Shown in pieces: positions 26,542 to 35,274 of a stretch of 64,000 nt of DNA (positions are counted from its first letter, which is position 1; each line of letters begins with the position of its first letter). The stretch lies in assembly GCF_000455205.1 (NCBI RefSeq), contig NZ_AUWQ01000041.1, positions 1 to 64,000 of the forward strand. The letters are read 5' to 3'. The notes below the pieces were generated by a model that made no database searches, had not been told where the DNA came from, and saw only the letters and a list, made by a program, of their open reading frames with translations. The stretch comes from Mycobacterium sp. UM_CSW (GTDB taxonomy: Bacteria; Actinomycetota; Actinomycetes; Mycobacteriales; Mycobacteriaceae). The position numbers were made by a program, and so were the translations under genes.

Positions 26542-27039
26542 TCAGGCCTCGTGACCCGGTTCCAGGTGGCGGACGTCGCCGAACGACACCCACTGCTCGA
26601 GCTCTTGCGGCGGGCGGCCGTCCACCGGCTCGAGCAGGTGCCCGACGTGGTCGCCGAGCGGGAAACGATCCAGGATCTTGCCGGCGAACCAGGCAGCCGC
26701 GTCGTCGAGGATGGGCAGCTGCGCCGGGCCGCGATGCCAGGAGCAGCGGTCGAACTTGTTGATTTTGTCGCCGGTTTGGCTGCCGAACAGCTCCGCGACG
26801 CCGAGATGTTCGCGGTCGAACACGTGCACAGCCAGGTGGCTGGCGTCGGCGGCGACCCGGAACGTGTGGTTCTTCGTGGACAAACCGACCAGGAACCGCG
26901 GGGGATGGATGCTGGCCTGGCTCGCGAAGCCGACCAGACAGCCGGCCGGCACGCCGTCGGCCTGGGTGGTGACGACGAACATCGGGTAGTTCAGCAGCGA
27001 CACCAATTCTTCGAATGCATCTGTTCCGGGCTCGGCCAC
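26542..27039 (-). CDS. Flavin reductase-like FMN-binding protein
   Basis: The 165-residue protein is of the flavin-reductase-like split-barrel family (NYPMFVVTTQADGVPAGCLVGF; RFLVGLSTKNHTF; HVFDREHLGVAELFGSQTGDK). It probably binds FMN and either supplies reduced flavin or acts as a nitroreductase-like enzyme. GTG 27039 lies 4 nt after the permease stop and is preferred to the longer frame. It sits within a permease - flavin reductase - RibD-like operon. Confidence 0.82.
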   Translation of the reverse strand: MAEPGTDAFEELVSLLNYPMFVVTTQADGVPAGCLVGFASQASIHPPRFLVGLSTKNHTFRVAADASHLAVHVFDREHLGVAELFGSQTGDKINKFDRCSWHRGPAQLPILDDAAAWFAGKILDRFPLGDHVGHLLEPVDGRPPQELEQWVSFGDVRHLEPGHEA

Positions 27040-27043
27040 CCGC

Positions 27044-28282
27044 TCAGTCTTCCCGTTCGGGCCGCCGGGGAATCGCGTACGCCGCGACACCGAGGCCCAG
27101 CACCGCCGCGCCGGACAGCACCGAGGACAGCGGCAGCGCGCACGCCAGCACCAGGCACCCGACCAGCCCGATCACCGGGATGGCGCGGTGCGGCCGTCCC
27201 TCGTCGGGCCGAAGGGTGAACGCCGAGGCGTTGGCGACCGCGTAGTAGATGAGCACCGCGAACGAGGAAAAACCTATCGCGCCCCGCAGATCCGCCGTCG
27301 CGGCCAACACCGCCACGACGACGCCGATCAGCAGCTCGGCGCGGTGGGGCACGCCGAACCTCGGGTGCACGGCGGCGAGCGCGTGCGGGAGGTGATGGTC
27401 GCGCGCCATCGCCAGGGTGGTGCGCGAAACCCCCAGGATCAGGGCCAGCAGCGAGCCCAGCGCCGCGACCGTCGCGCCGACCTGCACGACGGGCGCCAGC
27501 CAGCCCATCCCCGCCACCCGCACGGCCTCGGACAGCGGCGCGGACGCCTCGGCCAGGCGTCGCGGCCCCAGCGCGGCCAGCGCCGCGACGGCCACCAGCG
27601 CGTAGACGGCCAGGGCGATCGCCAGGGCCAGCGGGATGGCCCGGGGGATGGTGCGCGCCGGATCGCGCACCTCCTCGCCCAGCGTGGCGATGCGCGCGTA
27701 GCCGGCGAAGGCGAAAAACAACAGGCCCGCCGCCTGGATCACGCCGCCGGCGGTGACGCCCGACAGATGCAGGTATTCGGGGCCGACGCTGCGAGAGGTG
27801 AATACGGCGACGACGACCGCGGCCAGCACCGCAAGGACGACCGCGACGATGATCCGGGTCAGCCACGCCGACTTCTGCACCCCGACGTAGTTCACCGCCG
27901 TCAGCGCGACCACCGCGGCGACGGCCACCGCGTGCGCCTGCGACGGCCACGCATACGAGCCGACGGTCAGGGCCATCGCCGCGCACGAGGCGGTCTTGCC
28001 GACGACAAAGCCCCAACCCGCCAGGTAGCCCCAGAAATCGCCGAGCCGCTCGCGGCCGTACAGATAGGTGCCGCCGGAGGCGGGGTACCGGGCGGCCAGC
28101 CGCGCGGAGGAGGTGGCGTTGCAGTAGGCGACCACCGCGGCCACGGCCAGGCCCAGCAGCAGCCCCGAGCCGGCGGCGCGTGCCGCGGGGCCGAGCGCCG
28201 CGAAGATGCCGGCACCGATCATCGAGCCCAGCCCGATCACCACCGCGTCGAACACACCCAGGGTGCGGCGGAGCTCAGTCAC
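27044..28282 (-). CDS. APC-family amino-acid permease
   Basis: The 412-residue permease has 12 predicted TM helices. The APC signature is near the N-terminus (VVIGLGSMIGAGIFAALGPAA) and TM2 carries the ARYPASGGTYLY element. The GTG start is leaderless: TAGGTT then 6 nt then GTG. The promoter is back-to-back with the ArsR-fusion gene and shares the ATCAAACTGGTTTGAT palindrome, so the same repressor may control uptake here. The substrate is unknown. Confidence 0.87.
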   Translation of the reverse strand: MTELRRTLGVFDAVVIGLGSMIGAGIFAALGPAARAAGSGLLLGLAVAAVVAYCNATSSARLAARYPASGGTYLYGRERLGDFWGYLAGWGFVVGKTASCAAMALTVGSYAWPSQAHAVAVAAVVALTAVNYVGVQKSAWLTRIIVAVVLAVLAAVVVAVFTSRSVGPEYLHLSGVTAGGVIQAAGLLFFAFAGYARIATLGEEVRDPARTIPRAIPLALAIALAVYALVAVAALAALGPRRLAEASAPLSEAVRVAGMGWLAPVVQVGATVAALGSLLALILGVSRTTLAMARDHHLPHALAAVHPRFGVPHRAELLIGVVVAVLAATADLRGAIGFSSFAVLIYYAVANASAFTLRPDEGRPHRAIPVIGLVGCLVLACALPLSSVLSGAAVLGLGVAAYAIPRRPERED

Positions 28283-28288
28283 GCGCCA

Positions 28289-28294
28289 AACCTA
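28289..28294 (-). promoter_or_regulatory. Leaderless -10 box of the permease operon
   Basis: TAGGTT on the minus strand is followed by 6 nt and GTG 28282. Its upstream base is shared with the palindromic operator. Confidence 0.55.
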
Positions 28295-28309
28295 TCAAAC
28301 TGGTTTGAT
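28294..28309. promoter_or_regulatory. ArsR-type operator between divergent promoters
   Basis: ATCAAACTGGTTTGAT has perfect 6-bp arms around a 4-nt centre, a common ArsR/SmtB operator style. It occupies the gap between the -10 boxes of the permease (minus) and ArsR-fusion (plus) genes, so one bound dimer could shut both. Confidence 0.65.
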
Positions 28310-28310
28310 G

Positions 28311-28316
28311 TATTGT
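28311..28316 (+). promoter_or_regulatory. Leaderless -10 box of the ArsR-fusion gene
   Basis: TATTGT is followed by exactly 7 nt and GTG 28324. Confidence 0.55.
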
Positions 28317-28323
28317 CCGAAGG

Positions 28324-29070
28324 GTGCCGGCAACCAAACGCGCGGAAGTTCCACCGCTGATGCAGATGGCGTCCCACCCGGTGCGGTGGGCGTTGATGGC
28401 CGAGCTCGCCGGAGGCGACCACCGGGTACGGGAGTTGGCCGCCGCGGTCGACGAGCCACAGAACCTGGTGTCCTACCACCTGCGGCTGTTGCGCTCGGCG
28501 GGGCTGATCGACGCGCGGCGCAGCAATTTCGACGCCCGCGACACCTACTACCACCTGAACCTGCCGCGGTGCGCGGCCGAATTCGCCGGGGCGGCAACCG
28601 CATTGCATCCGGCGCTCGCGCCGCCTGCGGCGACCCGCCCAGCCGGGTCGGTGCTGTTCCTGTGCTCCGGCAACAGCGCGCGCTCGCCGATGGCCGAGGC
28701 GCTGCTGCGGAAGAAGGGCGGCGGCCGCATCCGTGCCGCGAGCGCCGGCAGCCATCCCAAACCACAGATGCACCCGAACGCGGTGCGGATCATGCGCGAC
28801 CTCTACGGCATCGACCTTGGTGGCGGCCGACCGCAGCCGTTGGCCGCGGTCGCCCGGGGCCGCTTCGATTGCGTGATCACGCTGTGCGACAAGGTCCGCG
28901 AATACGCCCGGGAGCATGGCGTTGTCACCGCGATGCATTGGAGCCTGCCGGATCCCTCGGCCGCTGTGGGCAGGGCGAGTTATCCCGAATTCCGGCGCGT
29001 GGCAAGCGAACTGAACGACCGGATCGATTTTCTCCTGCCCGTCCTAGCCCGGCCCCGGGAGCGGCGATGA
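28324..29070 (+). CDS. ArsR regulator fused to LMW phosphatase/arsenate reductase
   Basis: The 248-residue fusion has an ArsR-type winged helix (about 8-85: HPVRWALMAELAGGDHRVREL then NLVSYHLRLLRSAGLI) joined to a low-molecular-weight phosphatase-like ArsC domain (about 107-240). The P-loop is CSGNSARS (C114-x5-R120) and the DP loop is LPDPS. It could reduce arsenate and sense the arsenite produced, autoregulating through the palindrome upstream. Canonical metal-site cysteines in the HTH part are not obvious. No arsenite pump is nearby. It overlaps the multicopper oxidase gene by ATGA. Confidence 0.85.
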   Translation: MPATKRAEVPPLMQMASHPVRWALMAELAGGDHRVRELAAAVDEPQNLVSYHLRLLRSAGLIDARRSNFDARDTYYHLNLPRCAAEFAGAATALHPALAPPAATRPAGSVLFLCSGNSARSPMAEALLRKKGGGRIRAASAGSHPKPQMHPNAVRIMRDLYGIDLGGGRPQPLAAVARGRFDCVITLCDKVREYAREHGVVTAMHWSLPDPSAAVGRASYPEFRRVASELNDRIDFLLPVLARPRERR

Positions 29071-30545
29071 ACCCCTTCGACCGCCGTCGATTCCTCAGTG
29101 GCCTGGCGTTGATCACCGCGGGCGGCGCCGCCGGCGTCGCGGCGGCCTGCTCACGGACCGCGCCGCCCGGCCCGCCCAACGGCAAGCCCGATTACACGCT
29201 GCGCATCGGCACCGGACCCGTGGAGCTGGCGCCGGGCCACACCGTGTCGACCCTGACCTACAACGGCCAATTCCCGGGACCGTTGTTGCGGTTCAAGGAG
29301 GGGCAACGGACGTGGGTCGACATCTTCAACGACACCGATGCGCCGGAGCAGCTGCACTGGCACGGCCAGCACGTCGGCGTCGACGTCGACGGCTCGGCCG
29401 AGGAGGGCACCCCCGACATCCCGGCGCACGGCATGCGGCGCATTTCATTCGTGCCCGGGCCGGCGGGCTACCGCTTCTATCACACCCACGTCGTGCCGCG
29501 CGCGGACCTGTCCCGCGGCCAGTACAGCGGCCTGGTCGGGCCGGTCTACATCGAGCCCAAACAGAACCCGGGCGCCTACGACCAAGAGATCTTCTTGACG
29601 CTCAAGGAATTCGAGCCCAGTTTCACCCGCGGGGGCGACATGGCCAGCGAATTCCTGGCCGGCGAACCGGACGCCGACCTCAAGGACAAAGGCGAGTCCG
29701 CGATGAAGGCGTCGCTCGCCAAGGGCGACCCGCATGGCTACGAGGTCAGCTACGGGTCATTCGCGATCAATGGGCGCATGCTCGGCCACGGCGATCCCAT
29801 CCGCGTCCAACCCGGGCAGCGGGTGCTGTTGCACGTCCTCAACGGCAGCGCCACCGAAAGCCGCAGCCTGGCCTTGCCCGGGCACACCTTCAACGTGGTC
29901 GCGCTGGACGGGAACCCGGTGCCCAATCCGTCACCGGTCCCGGTGTTGTGGCTCGGTGCGGCCGAACGCATTTCGGCGTTCGTCAACATGACGAATCCCG
30001 GGGTGTGGGTGCTGGGGGACCTGTCCGACGACGACCGCGGCCACGGCATGGGCGTGGTGGTGGAATACGCCGGGCGCGGCGGTGATCCGCAGTGGGCGGA
30101 GCCCCCGCCGTTCAAGTGGGACTACCGGCTGTTCGCGCCGCCCAACCCCGGGCCGGTGCCGCCGCCGGAACGCACCATCGAGATGCTGATCGAAAAGCGC
30201 AACGCCGCCGACAACGGCTTCAACGTCTGGATGTTCAACGGCACGGCGTTTTCGATGGAGACCAATCAGCCCGTGCTGGATCTGCAGCGCGACAAGCGCT
30301 ATCGGCTTCGGTTCCGCAACGCGACCGACGACCTGCACCCGATGCACCTGCACCGCCACACCTTCGAAATCACCCGCATCGCCGGGACGCCGACCGCCGG
30401 CGTGCGCAAGGACGTCGCGATGCTCGGCGGGTTCCAGAGCATGGAGATCGACTTCGTCGCCGATCAGCCGGGCCTGTCGCTGCTGCACTGCCACCAGCAG
30501 ATCCACATGGACTACGGGCTCATGCTGCTGCTCAACAGCCGCTGA
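29067..30545 (+). CDS. Multicopper oxidase, Tat-exported lipoprotein
   Basis: The 492-residue protein has a twin-Arg signal (FDRRRFLSG) and a possible lipobox (GVAAAC). All four copper-ligand motifs are present: HWHGQH (about 96), FYHTHV, HPMHLHRHTF and HCHQQIH with an axial-type residue downstream. It would oxidise Cu(I), metals or phenolics outside the membrane while reducing oxygen to water. It is translationally coupled to the ArsR-ArsC fusion, an unusual pairing. Kinase 2 starts only 29 bp after its stop. No RicR box was seen before it. Confidence 0.9.
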   Translation: MNPFDRRRFLSGLALITAGGAAGVAAACSRTAPPGPPNGKPDYTLRIGTGPVELAPGHTVSTLTYNGQFPGPLLRFKEGQRTWVDIFNDTDAPEQLHWHGQHVGVDVDGSAEEGTPDIPAHGMRRISFVPGPAGYRFYHTHVVPRADLSRGQYSGLVGPVYIEPKQNPGAYDQEIFLTLKEFEPSFTRGGDMASEFLAGEPDADLKDKGESAMKASLAKGDPHGYEVSYGSFAINGRMLGHGDPIRVQPGQRVLLHVLNGSATESRSLALPGHTFNVVALDGNPVPNPSPVPVLWLGAAERISAFVNMTNPGVWVLGDLSDDDRGHGMGVVVEYAGRGGDPQWAEPPPFKWDYRLFAPPNPGPVPPPERTIEMLIEKRNAADNGFNVWMFNGTAFSMETNQPVLDLQRDKRYRLRFRNATDDLHPMHLHRHTFEITRIAGTPTAGVRKDVAMLGGFQSMEIDFVADQPGLSLLHCHQQIHMDYGLMLLLNSR

Positions 30546-30562
30546 TCCGCGACCGGGGCATC

Positions 30563-30568
30563 TACGAT
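30563..30568 (+). promoter_or_regulatory. Leaderless -10 box of kinase 2
   Basis: TACGAT, then TCGGCC, then ATG 30575. The 12-base block is identical to that before kinase 1, although the preceding gene is unrelated. Confidence 0.6.
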
Positions 30569-30574
30569 TCGGCC

Positions 30575-32410
30575 ATGGCGCTCGAGATCGGTCAGGTGTT
30601 CGCGGGATACACGATCCTGCGACTGCTCGGTTCGGGCGGCATGGGGCAGGTGTATCTGGCGTCGCACCCCCGGTTGCCGCGCCAGGACGCGTTGAAGGTG
30701 CTGCCGACCGAAGTCACCGCCGATCCGCAATACCGGGAGCGATTCGAGCGGGAGGCGGAGCTGGCCGCCGGGCTCTCGCATCCGCACATCGTGGGGATCC
30801 ACGACCGCGGTGAATACGAGGGCCAGTTTTGGATCTCGATGGAATACGTGGCCGGCACCGACGCGGGCCGGCTGTTGCGGGAGCAATTTACAGGCGGCAT
30901 GCCCGTCGAGGACGCGATGGCGATCATCAACGCGGTCGCCTCGGCGCTCGACTACGCGCATCACCGAGGGCTGCTGCACCGCGACGTGAAGCCGGCCAAC
31001 ATCCTGGTGACCGAGTCGGACGGACAGCCGCGGCGAATCTTTTTGGCCGACTTCGGCATCGCCCGTCGCGTCGACGACGTGGCCGGGTTGACCTCGACGA
31101 AGATGGCGGTCGGCACGGTGGCCTACGCGGCGCCCGAGCAGTTGATGGCAGGGTCGGTCGACGGTCGTGCCGATCAATATGCCCTGGCGTGCACCGCTTT
31201 TCATCTGCTCGCCGGGGTGCCCCCGTTCGGCGGGCCCAACATGGCGGTGGTCATCGGTCAACACGTCAGCGCCCCGCCGCCGTCGATCGGCGCCCACCGT
31301 CCCGAGCTGACCGGCCTGGATGCCGTCTTCGCCACCGCGCTGGCCAAGGATCCCTCTGGCAGGTTCAACAGCTGCGGGGAGTTCGCCCAGGCATTGGGGC
31401 GGCATCTCGACGGGGCCGACGCGTATCCCTCGTCGGACCCGACTTTGCTTGCGCCGCAGTGGAAGAAACCCGCCGCCTGGAGGCGGGTGGGCCGTCGCCC
31501 CGGTGTGCTCGCCGCGGTGCTGGCAGGCGTCGTGTTGCTGGTAGCGGGCGGCGTCGTCGCCACGCTGAAGCTCACCGGATCGCACCGCCCGGCCGCGCCC
31601 GCGAGCCCCTTCACGGGCACCTATCGGGCCGATTTCGGGCCGAACATGGCTCTCGATGACATCCCGGACCCCGGTTCCCCGCCTGCGCTGACGAGCACGT
31701 ATGGCCTGCGTTCGGTGTGCCGCCCCGCGGGCTGCGTGATGACCGCGTCCCGCCTCGGTGGGGAGACCGTGGCGCAACCGACGATGGTGTTCGACCAGAT
31801 CGGCGCGGCCTGGGTCGCGGTCGCCGTCGCACCGGATGCCTGCCGCGAGGCGACCGCGGAGTTCTGGCAGGTCTTCGTACTGCGGCCCCGTCCGGACGGC
31901 GGCCTTGACGGCGAATACACGGCGACCGCCGCCAACGCCTGCGCCAACAAGCGAACCGTGTCCTTCACCCGCACCGGCGACGTCGACGTGAAAACCCTTC
32001 CCGATCCGGCCGCCCAGCCCCCGCGGGCGGCGTCACCGGCCCAGGGCCTGCGCGGCCGTTACCGCCTGACCCGGATCTTCGCGAACGGCCTGCCGCAACA
32101 ACAGCTCAACACCGCGGTCGCCACCTACTGCCTGCGCACCGCCGATCGGTGCATGAGCTACTTCCACGAGGCCTCGGCCGACCAACCGCTGGTCTTCGGA
32201 GACGGACGCTGGACCTGGAACGTCGACGCCGACGTCACCTGCCCGCACTCCGGGGGCACCGCGCGCATGAAGTCCAGCGGACAGTATCCGCTGCCGCAAC
32301 CGCCGGGGGATCCGATCGCCACGCTCACCGGCCGCGCCCACCAGGAACAGACCGCCCCGTGCGAGCTCAACACGGACTTCGACGAAACCTTCACCCGCAC
32401 CGGCGATTAA
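30575..32410 (+). CDS. Transmembrane Ser/Thr kinase 2, PknF-like, two-lobed sensor
   Basis: The 611-residue paralogue of kinases 1 and 3 has GSGGMG, K41, [11 protein letters not shown] and APEQ all intact. A shorter linker leads to one TM helix (VLAAVLAGVVLLVAGG). Two sensor lobes follow, each with four Cys (CRPAGC, DAC, NAC; CLRTADRC, TC, PC) and each closing with FTRTGD. The start at 30575 is fixed by homology and by the leaderless box. It probably senses an envelope signal and phosphorylates cytoplasmic targets; the ligand is unknown. Confidence 0.9.
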   Translation: MALEIGQVFAGYTILRLLGSGGMGQVYLASHPRLPRQDALKVLPTEVTADPQYRERFEREAELAAGLSHPHIVGIHDRGEYEGQFWISMEYVAGTDAGRLLREQFTGGMPVEDAMAIINAVASALDYAHHRGLLHRDVKPANILVTESDGQPRRIFLADFGIARRVDDVAGLTSTKMAVGTVAYAAPEQLMAGSVDGRADQYALACTAFHLLAGVPPFGGPNMAVVIGQHVSAPPPSIGAHRPELTGLDAVFATALAKDPSGRFNSCGEFAQALGRHLDGADAYPSSDPTLLAPQWKKPAAWRRVGRRPGVLAAVLAGVVLLVAGGVVATLKLTGSHRPAAPASPFTGTYRADFGPNMALDDIPDPGSPPALTSTYGLRSVCRPAGCVMTASRLGGETVAQPTMVFDQIGAAWVAVAVAPDACREATAEFWQVFVLRPRPDGGLDGEYTATAANACANKRTVSFTRTGDVDVKTLPDPAAQPPRAASPAQGLRGRYRLTRIFANGLPQQQLNTAVATYCLRTADRCMSYFHEASADQPLVFGDGRWTWNVDADVTCPHSGGTARMKSSGQYPLPQPPGDPIATLTGRAHQEQTAPCELNTDFDETFTRTGD

Positions 32411-32494
32411 CGGGGTGCGCCGCGTAGGCGGTTTGCCCGGAAGGCGCGGCTTCGCATTCGGCGCGAATTTAGGTGCCACTGCGGCTTGAGCATT

Positions 32495-32500
32495 TACGAT
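32495..32500 (+). promoter_or_regulatory. Leaderless -10 box of kinase 3
   Basis: TACGAT, then TTTCCC, then ATG 32507. Box and spacing equal those of kinases 1 and 2, but the 6-nt spacer differs. Confidence 0.6.
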
Positions 32501-32506
32501 TTTCCC

Positions 32507-34408
32507 ATGTCGCTCGAGGCGGGTCAGGTGTTTGCCGGGTACACGATCGTGCGGGTGTTGGGCGCGGGCGGGATGGGCCAGGTGTACCTGGCGGCGCATC
32601 CCCGGTTGCCGCGCCAGGACGCGTTGAAGGTGCTGCCCGCGGAGCTCACCGGCGACCCGGAGTTCCGGGGCCGCTTCCTGCGGGAGGCGGAACTGGCGGC
32701 CGGGTTATCGCATCCGCACATCGTGACGATCCACGACCGCGGTGAAGAGGACGGTCAGTTCTGGATCTCGATGGATTATGTGGCCGGCAATGATGCCGGC
32801 CGGCTGCTGCGCGAACACCACCCGGGCGGGATGCCGCTCGAAGACGTCGTGGCGATCATCACCGCGGTCGGCTCGGCGTTGGATTACGCGCACGGCCGTG
32901 GGTTGCTGCACCGGGATGTCAAGCCGGCCAACATCTTGTTGACCGACCCCGACGGTCAGGCGCGCCGGGTTTATCTCGCCGACTTCGGGCTCGCGCGCCA
33001 CATCGACGACGCGACCGGGCTGACCGCAACGAACATGACGGTCGGGACGGTGGCCTACGTCGCGCCCGAGCAGTTGAAGGGGGAGCGGGTCGACGGGCGC
33101 GCCGATCAATATGCGTTGGCGTGCACCGCGTTTCACCTGCTGACCGGGTCGGCGCCGTACGTCGATTCCAATCCGGCCGTGGTGATCAGCCAGCACATCA
33201 ACGCCGCCCCGCCCTCGATCGGTGCCCGCCGCCCGGAGCTCGCCGCGCTGGATCCCGTGTTCGCCACCGCGATGGCCAAGGAGCCATCGCACCGGTTTGC
33301 CGGCTGCCGCGAATTCGCCGACCAGCTGGCCCGGCAGCTGGGCCCGGGCGCGACCCAGCCCGGCGACATTCCATTCCCGGACACCCAACCGCGGATCGAC
33401 GCGACCATGCCCGCCATCCGACCCCGCCGGCGTCCCCGGGCGCTCGTCGGCGCCCTGCTGGGCATCGCGCTGCTCGTCGTCGCCGGTGGCGTCTTCGCGG
33501 CCGTGAAGCTGTTGCGGCACTCCGAATCGGGCCACACCGCGGCCACCAGTCCCGCCACTACGCCGGGGAACACCGCGGCCGCGACTCCGAACACCGGCCC
33601 CTTCACCGGTGTCTACCGCGTGCGCTTCAGCCAGGGCACGACGCTGGAGGGTGTCCCGGGTCAGGGCGCGGCTCCGGAAACGGACACGTACGCCGTCCGC
33701 TCGGCGTGCGGGCCGAACGGTTGCCGGGCGACGGCGCAACGGGTCAGTGGCGAGCTACGGCTCGCGTCGAACGCGGTTTTCGACGAGGTGGACGGGCGCT
33801 GGGTGGCGGTGACCATCGGCTCGGACAAGTGCCGAGACGCCCCGGCCGAGGTGTGGCAGGTGTTGACTCTGCAGCCGCAACCGGACGGCACCTTCGCCGG
33901 TGAGTACCGCGGGGCATCGGCCAACGCCTGCAACGAAAAGCGGACGGTGACCTTCACCCGCTCCGGGGACGTCGACATCAACAAGCTCCCCGACCCGAAC
34001 GCGCTTCCGCCGCGGGTGGGCTCGCCGGCCCAAGCCCTGCACGGCCGCTACCACCTGGTCCGAAAGTTCAAGGCCAGGATCGCGCCACAGCAGACGGACC
34101 AGGCCGTCGTCACCGACTGCCTGCGCACCGGGGAACGGTGCATGAGCTATTTCCACTCCAAAACGATTGACACACCGCTGGTGTTCGAGGGCGGCACCTG
34201 GACCCTGCACGTCGAGCACGACGACAACGACCCGGGCTGCGGCGGGGCCGTCTACGCGCGAGCCACCGGCCAGTATGCGCTGCCCCAACCGCCGCAGGAT
34301 CCGATCCCGCAGCTGATCGGCCACGACCATCTGGACGAGTCGTCGGGCCGCGCCGACTGCCAATGGAGCGTGGACTTCGACGAAACATACACGCGGACAG
34401 GCGATTAG
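32507..34408 (+). CDS. Transmembrane Ser/Thr kinase 3, PknF-like, two-lobed sensor
   Basis: The 633-residue paralogue has GAGGMG, K41, [14 protein letters not shown] and VAPEQ. The TM helix is near 315-335 ([19 protein letters not shown]). The two extracytoplasmic lobes again hold four cysteines each ([24 protein letters not shown]) and end in FTRSGD and YTRTGD. It is closest to kinase 1 in the kinase domain (ATNMTVGT activation segment). It lies 96 bp after kinase 2 with its own promoter. Confidence 0.9.
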   Translation: MSLEAGQVFAGYTIVRVLGAGGMGQVYLAAHPRLPRQDALKVLPAELTGDPEFRGRFLREAELAAGLSHPHIVTIHDRGEEDGQFWISMDYVAGNDAGRLLREHHPGGMPLEDVVAIITAVGSALDYAHGRGLLHRDVKPANILLTDPDGQARRVYLADFGLARHIDDATGLTATNMTVGTVAYVAPEQLKGERVDGRADQYALACTAFHLLTGSAPYVDSNPAVVISQHINAAPPSIGARRPELAALDPVFATAMAKEPSHRFAGCREFADQLARQLGPGATQPGDIPFPDTQPRIDATMPAIRPRRRPRALVGALLGIALLVVAGGVFAAVKLLRHSESGHTAATSPATTPGNTAAATPNTGPFTGVYRVRFSQGTTLEGVPGQGAAPETDTYAVRSACGPNGCRATAQRVSGELRLASNAVFDEVDGRWVAVTIGSDKCRDAPAEVWQVLTLQPQPDGTFAGEYRGASANACNEKRTVTFTRSGDVDINKLPDPNALPPRVGSPAQALHGRYHLVRKFKARIAPQQTDQAVVTDCLRTGERCMSYFHSKTIDTPLVFEGGTWTLHVEHDDNDPGCGGAVYARATGQYALPQPPQDPIPQLIGHDHLDESSGRADCQWSVDFDETYTRTGD

Positions 34409-34432
34409 GAGCTCCCGGTTCCCTCAAGCAGC

Positions 34433-34492
34433 CGCGAGCGTAACCACACTGCGAAAAATCCCGTCAAAATTCGCGGCCAGGTTACGGTCGCG
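34433..34492. repeat. Long imperfect palindrome, copy 2
   Basis: It is related in sequence to 22306-22365 (shared CGCGAGC, AACCACACTGCGAAA and CAGGTTA blocks). Arms of about 23 nt pair with about five mismatches. It lies 24 bp after kinase 3, as copy 1 follows kinase 1. Confidence 0.55.
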
Positions 34493-34527
34493 AAGCGGTG
34501 CCGTGACCACCGGTCGTACAGTTAGGC

Positions 34528-35274
34528 ATGTCGCATCCGACGGACCCGGGCCCGCCCCCACATCAACCGCCGCCTCCCCAGGGTGGATATCCCCCGCCTT
34601 ACCCCGGTCCGTACCCGCCGGGGCCCTATCCGCCGCCTTACCCGCCAAGTCCTTATCCCGCGCCCTACCCGCCGGGCCCGTACCCGCCGCCGGGCTACGC
34701 GCTGCCGCCGCAGGCCCAGACGACCAGCGGATTCGCCGTCGCCTCACTGATTTTCGGTGCGGTCGGGGGAATCCTGCTCAGCGTCATCTTCGGCGTCATC
34801 GCGCTGGGCAAGACGAAACCCGGCGGGCAGCGCGGCCGGGGAATGGCCATCGGCGGGCTCGTCCTCTCGGGCGCTTGGGCGGTCGGCATCGCCGTCGTCA
34901 TCGTGGTGGTCGCCCTGTCGCCGACTCACACGGTCAGTGCGCGCGACATCAAGGTTGGGGACTGCTTCGCCGAGTTGCCCAGGGGCAACCGCATCTCCTC
35001 GGTGGACACCACCAGCTGCGACCGGCCCCACGCGGGCGAGGTGGCGGGCATCGTGACCATCCCCGACGGGCCGTTCCCCGGCGAGTCCGGATTCGGTGCC
35101 TACGGCAAGGACTGCAAGGACGACCTGGCGTCGTACTCGCCGTCCGCATTGTTGGATCCCGACATCGACCTGGCGATCATGCCGCCCACCCGCGAATCGT
35201 GGCAGCGCGGCGACCGCGCCATGGTGTGCGTCGCGACGTTCACCACCAAGCGAACCGGGTCCATCAAGAGCTGA
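34528..35274 (+). CDS. DUF4190/septum-formation-like membrane protein with Pro/Tyr-rich N-terminus
   Basis: The 248-residue protein starts with about 65 residues of PYPPGPYPPP-type repeats, then two TM helices of the DUF4190 kind (about 75-95 and 105-130). A C-terminal extracytoplasmic domain holds conserved Cys (VGDCF, SCDRPHAGEV, KDCKDD, MVCVA) typical of the septum-formation family. Pro-rich cytoplasmic tails of this type often engage other envelope proteins. TACAGT lies 5 nt upstream of ATG. It overlaps the convergent oxidoreductase by a few bases. Confidence 0.82.
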   Translation: MSHPTDPGPPPHQPPPPQGGYPPPYPGPYPPGPYPPPYPPSPYPAPYPPGPYPPPGYALPPQAQTTSGFAVASLIFGAVGGILLSVIFGVIALGKTKPGGQRGRGMAIGGLVLSGAWAVGIAVVIVVVALSPTHTVSARDIKVGDCFAELPRGNRISSVDTTSCDRPHAGEVAGIVTIPDGPFPGESGFGAYGKDCKDDLASYSPSALLDPDIDLAIMPPTRESWQRGDRAMVCVATFTTKRTGSIKS

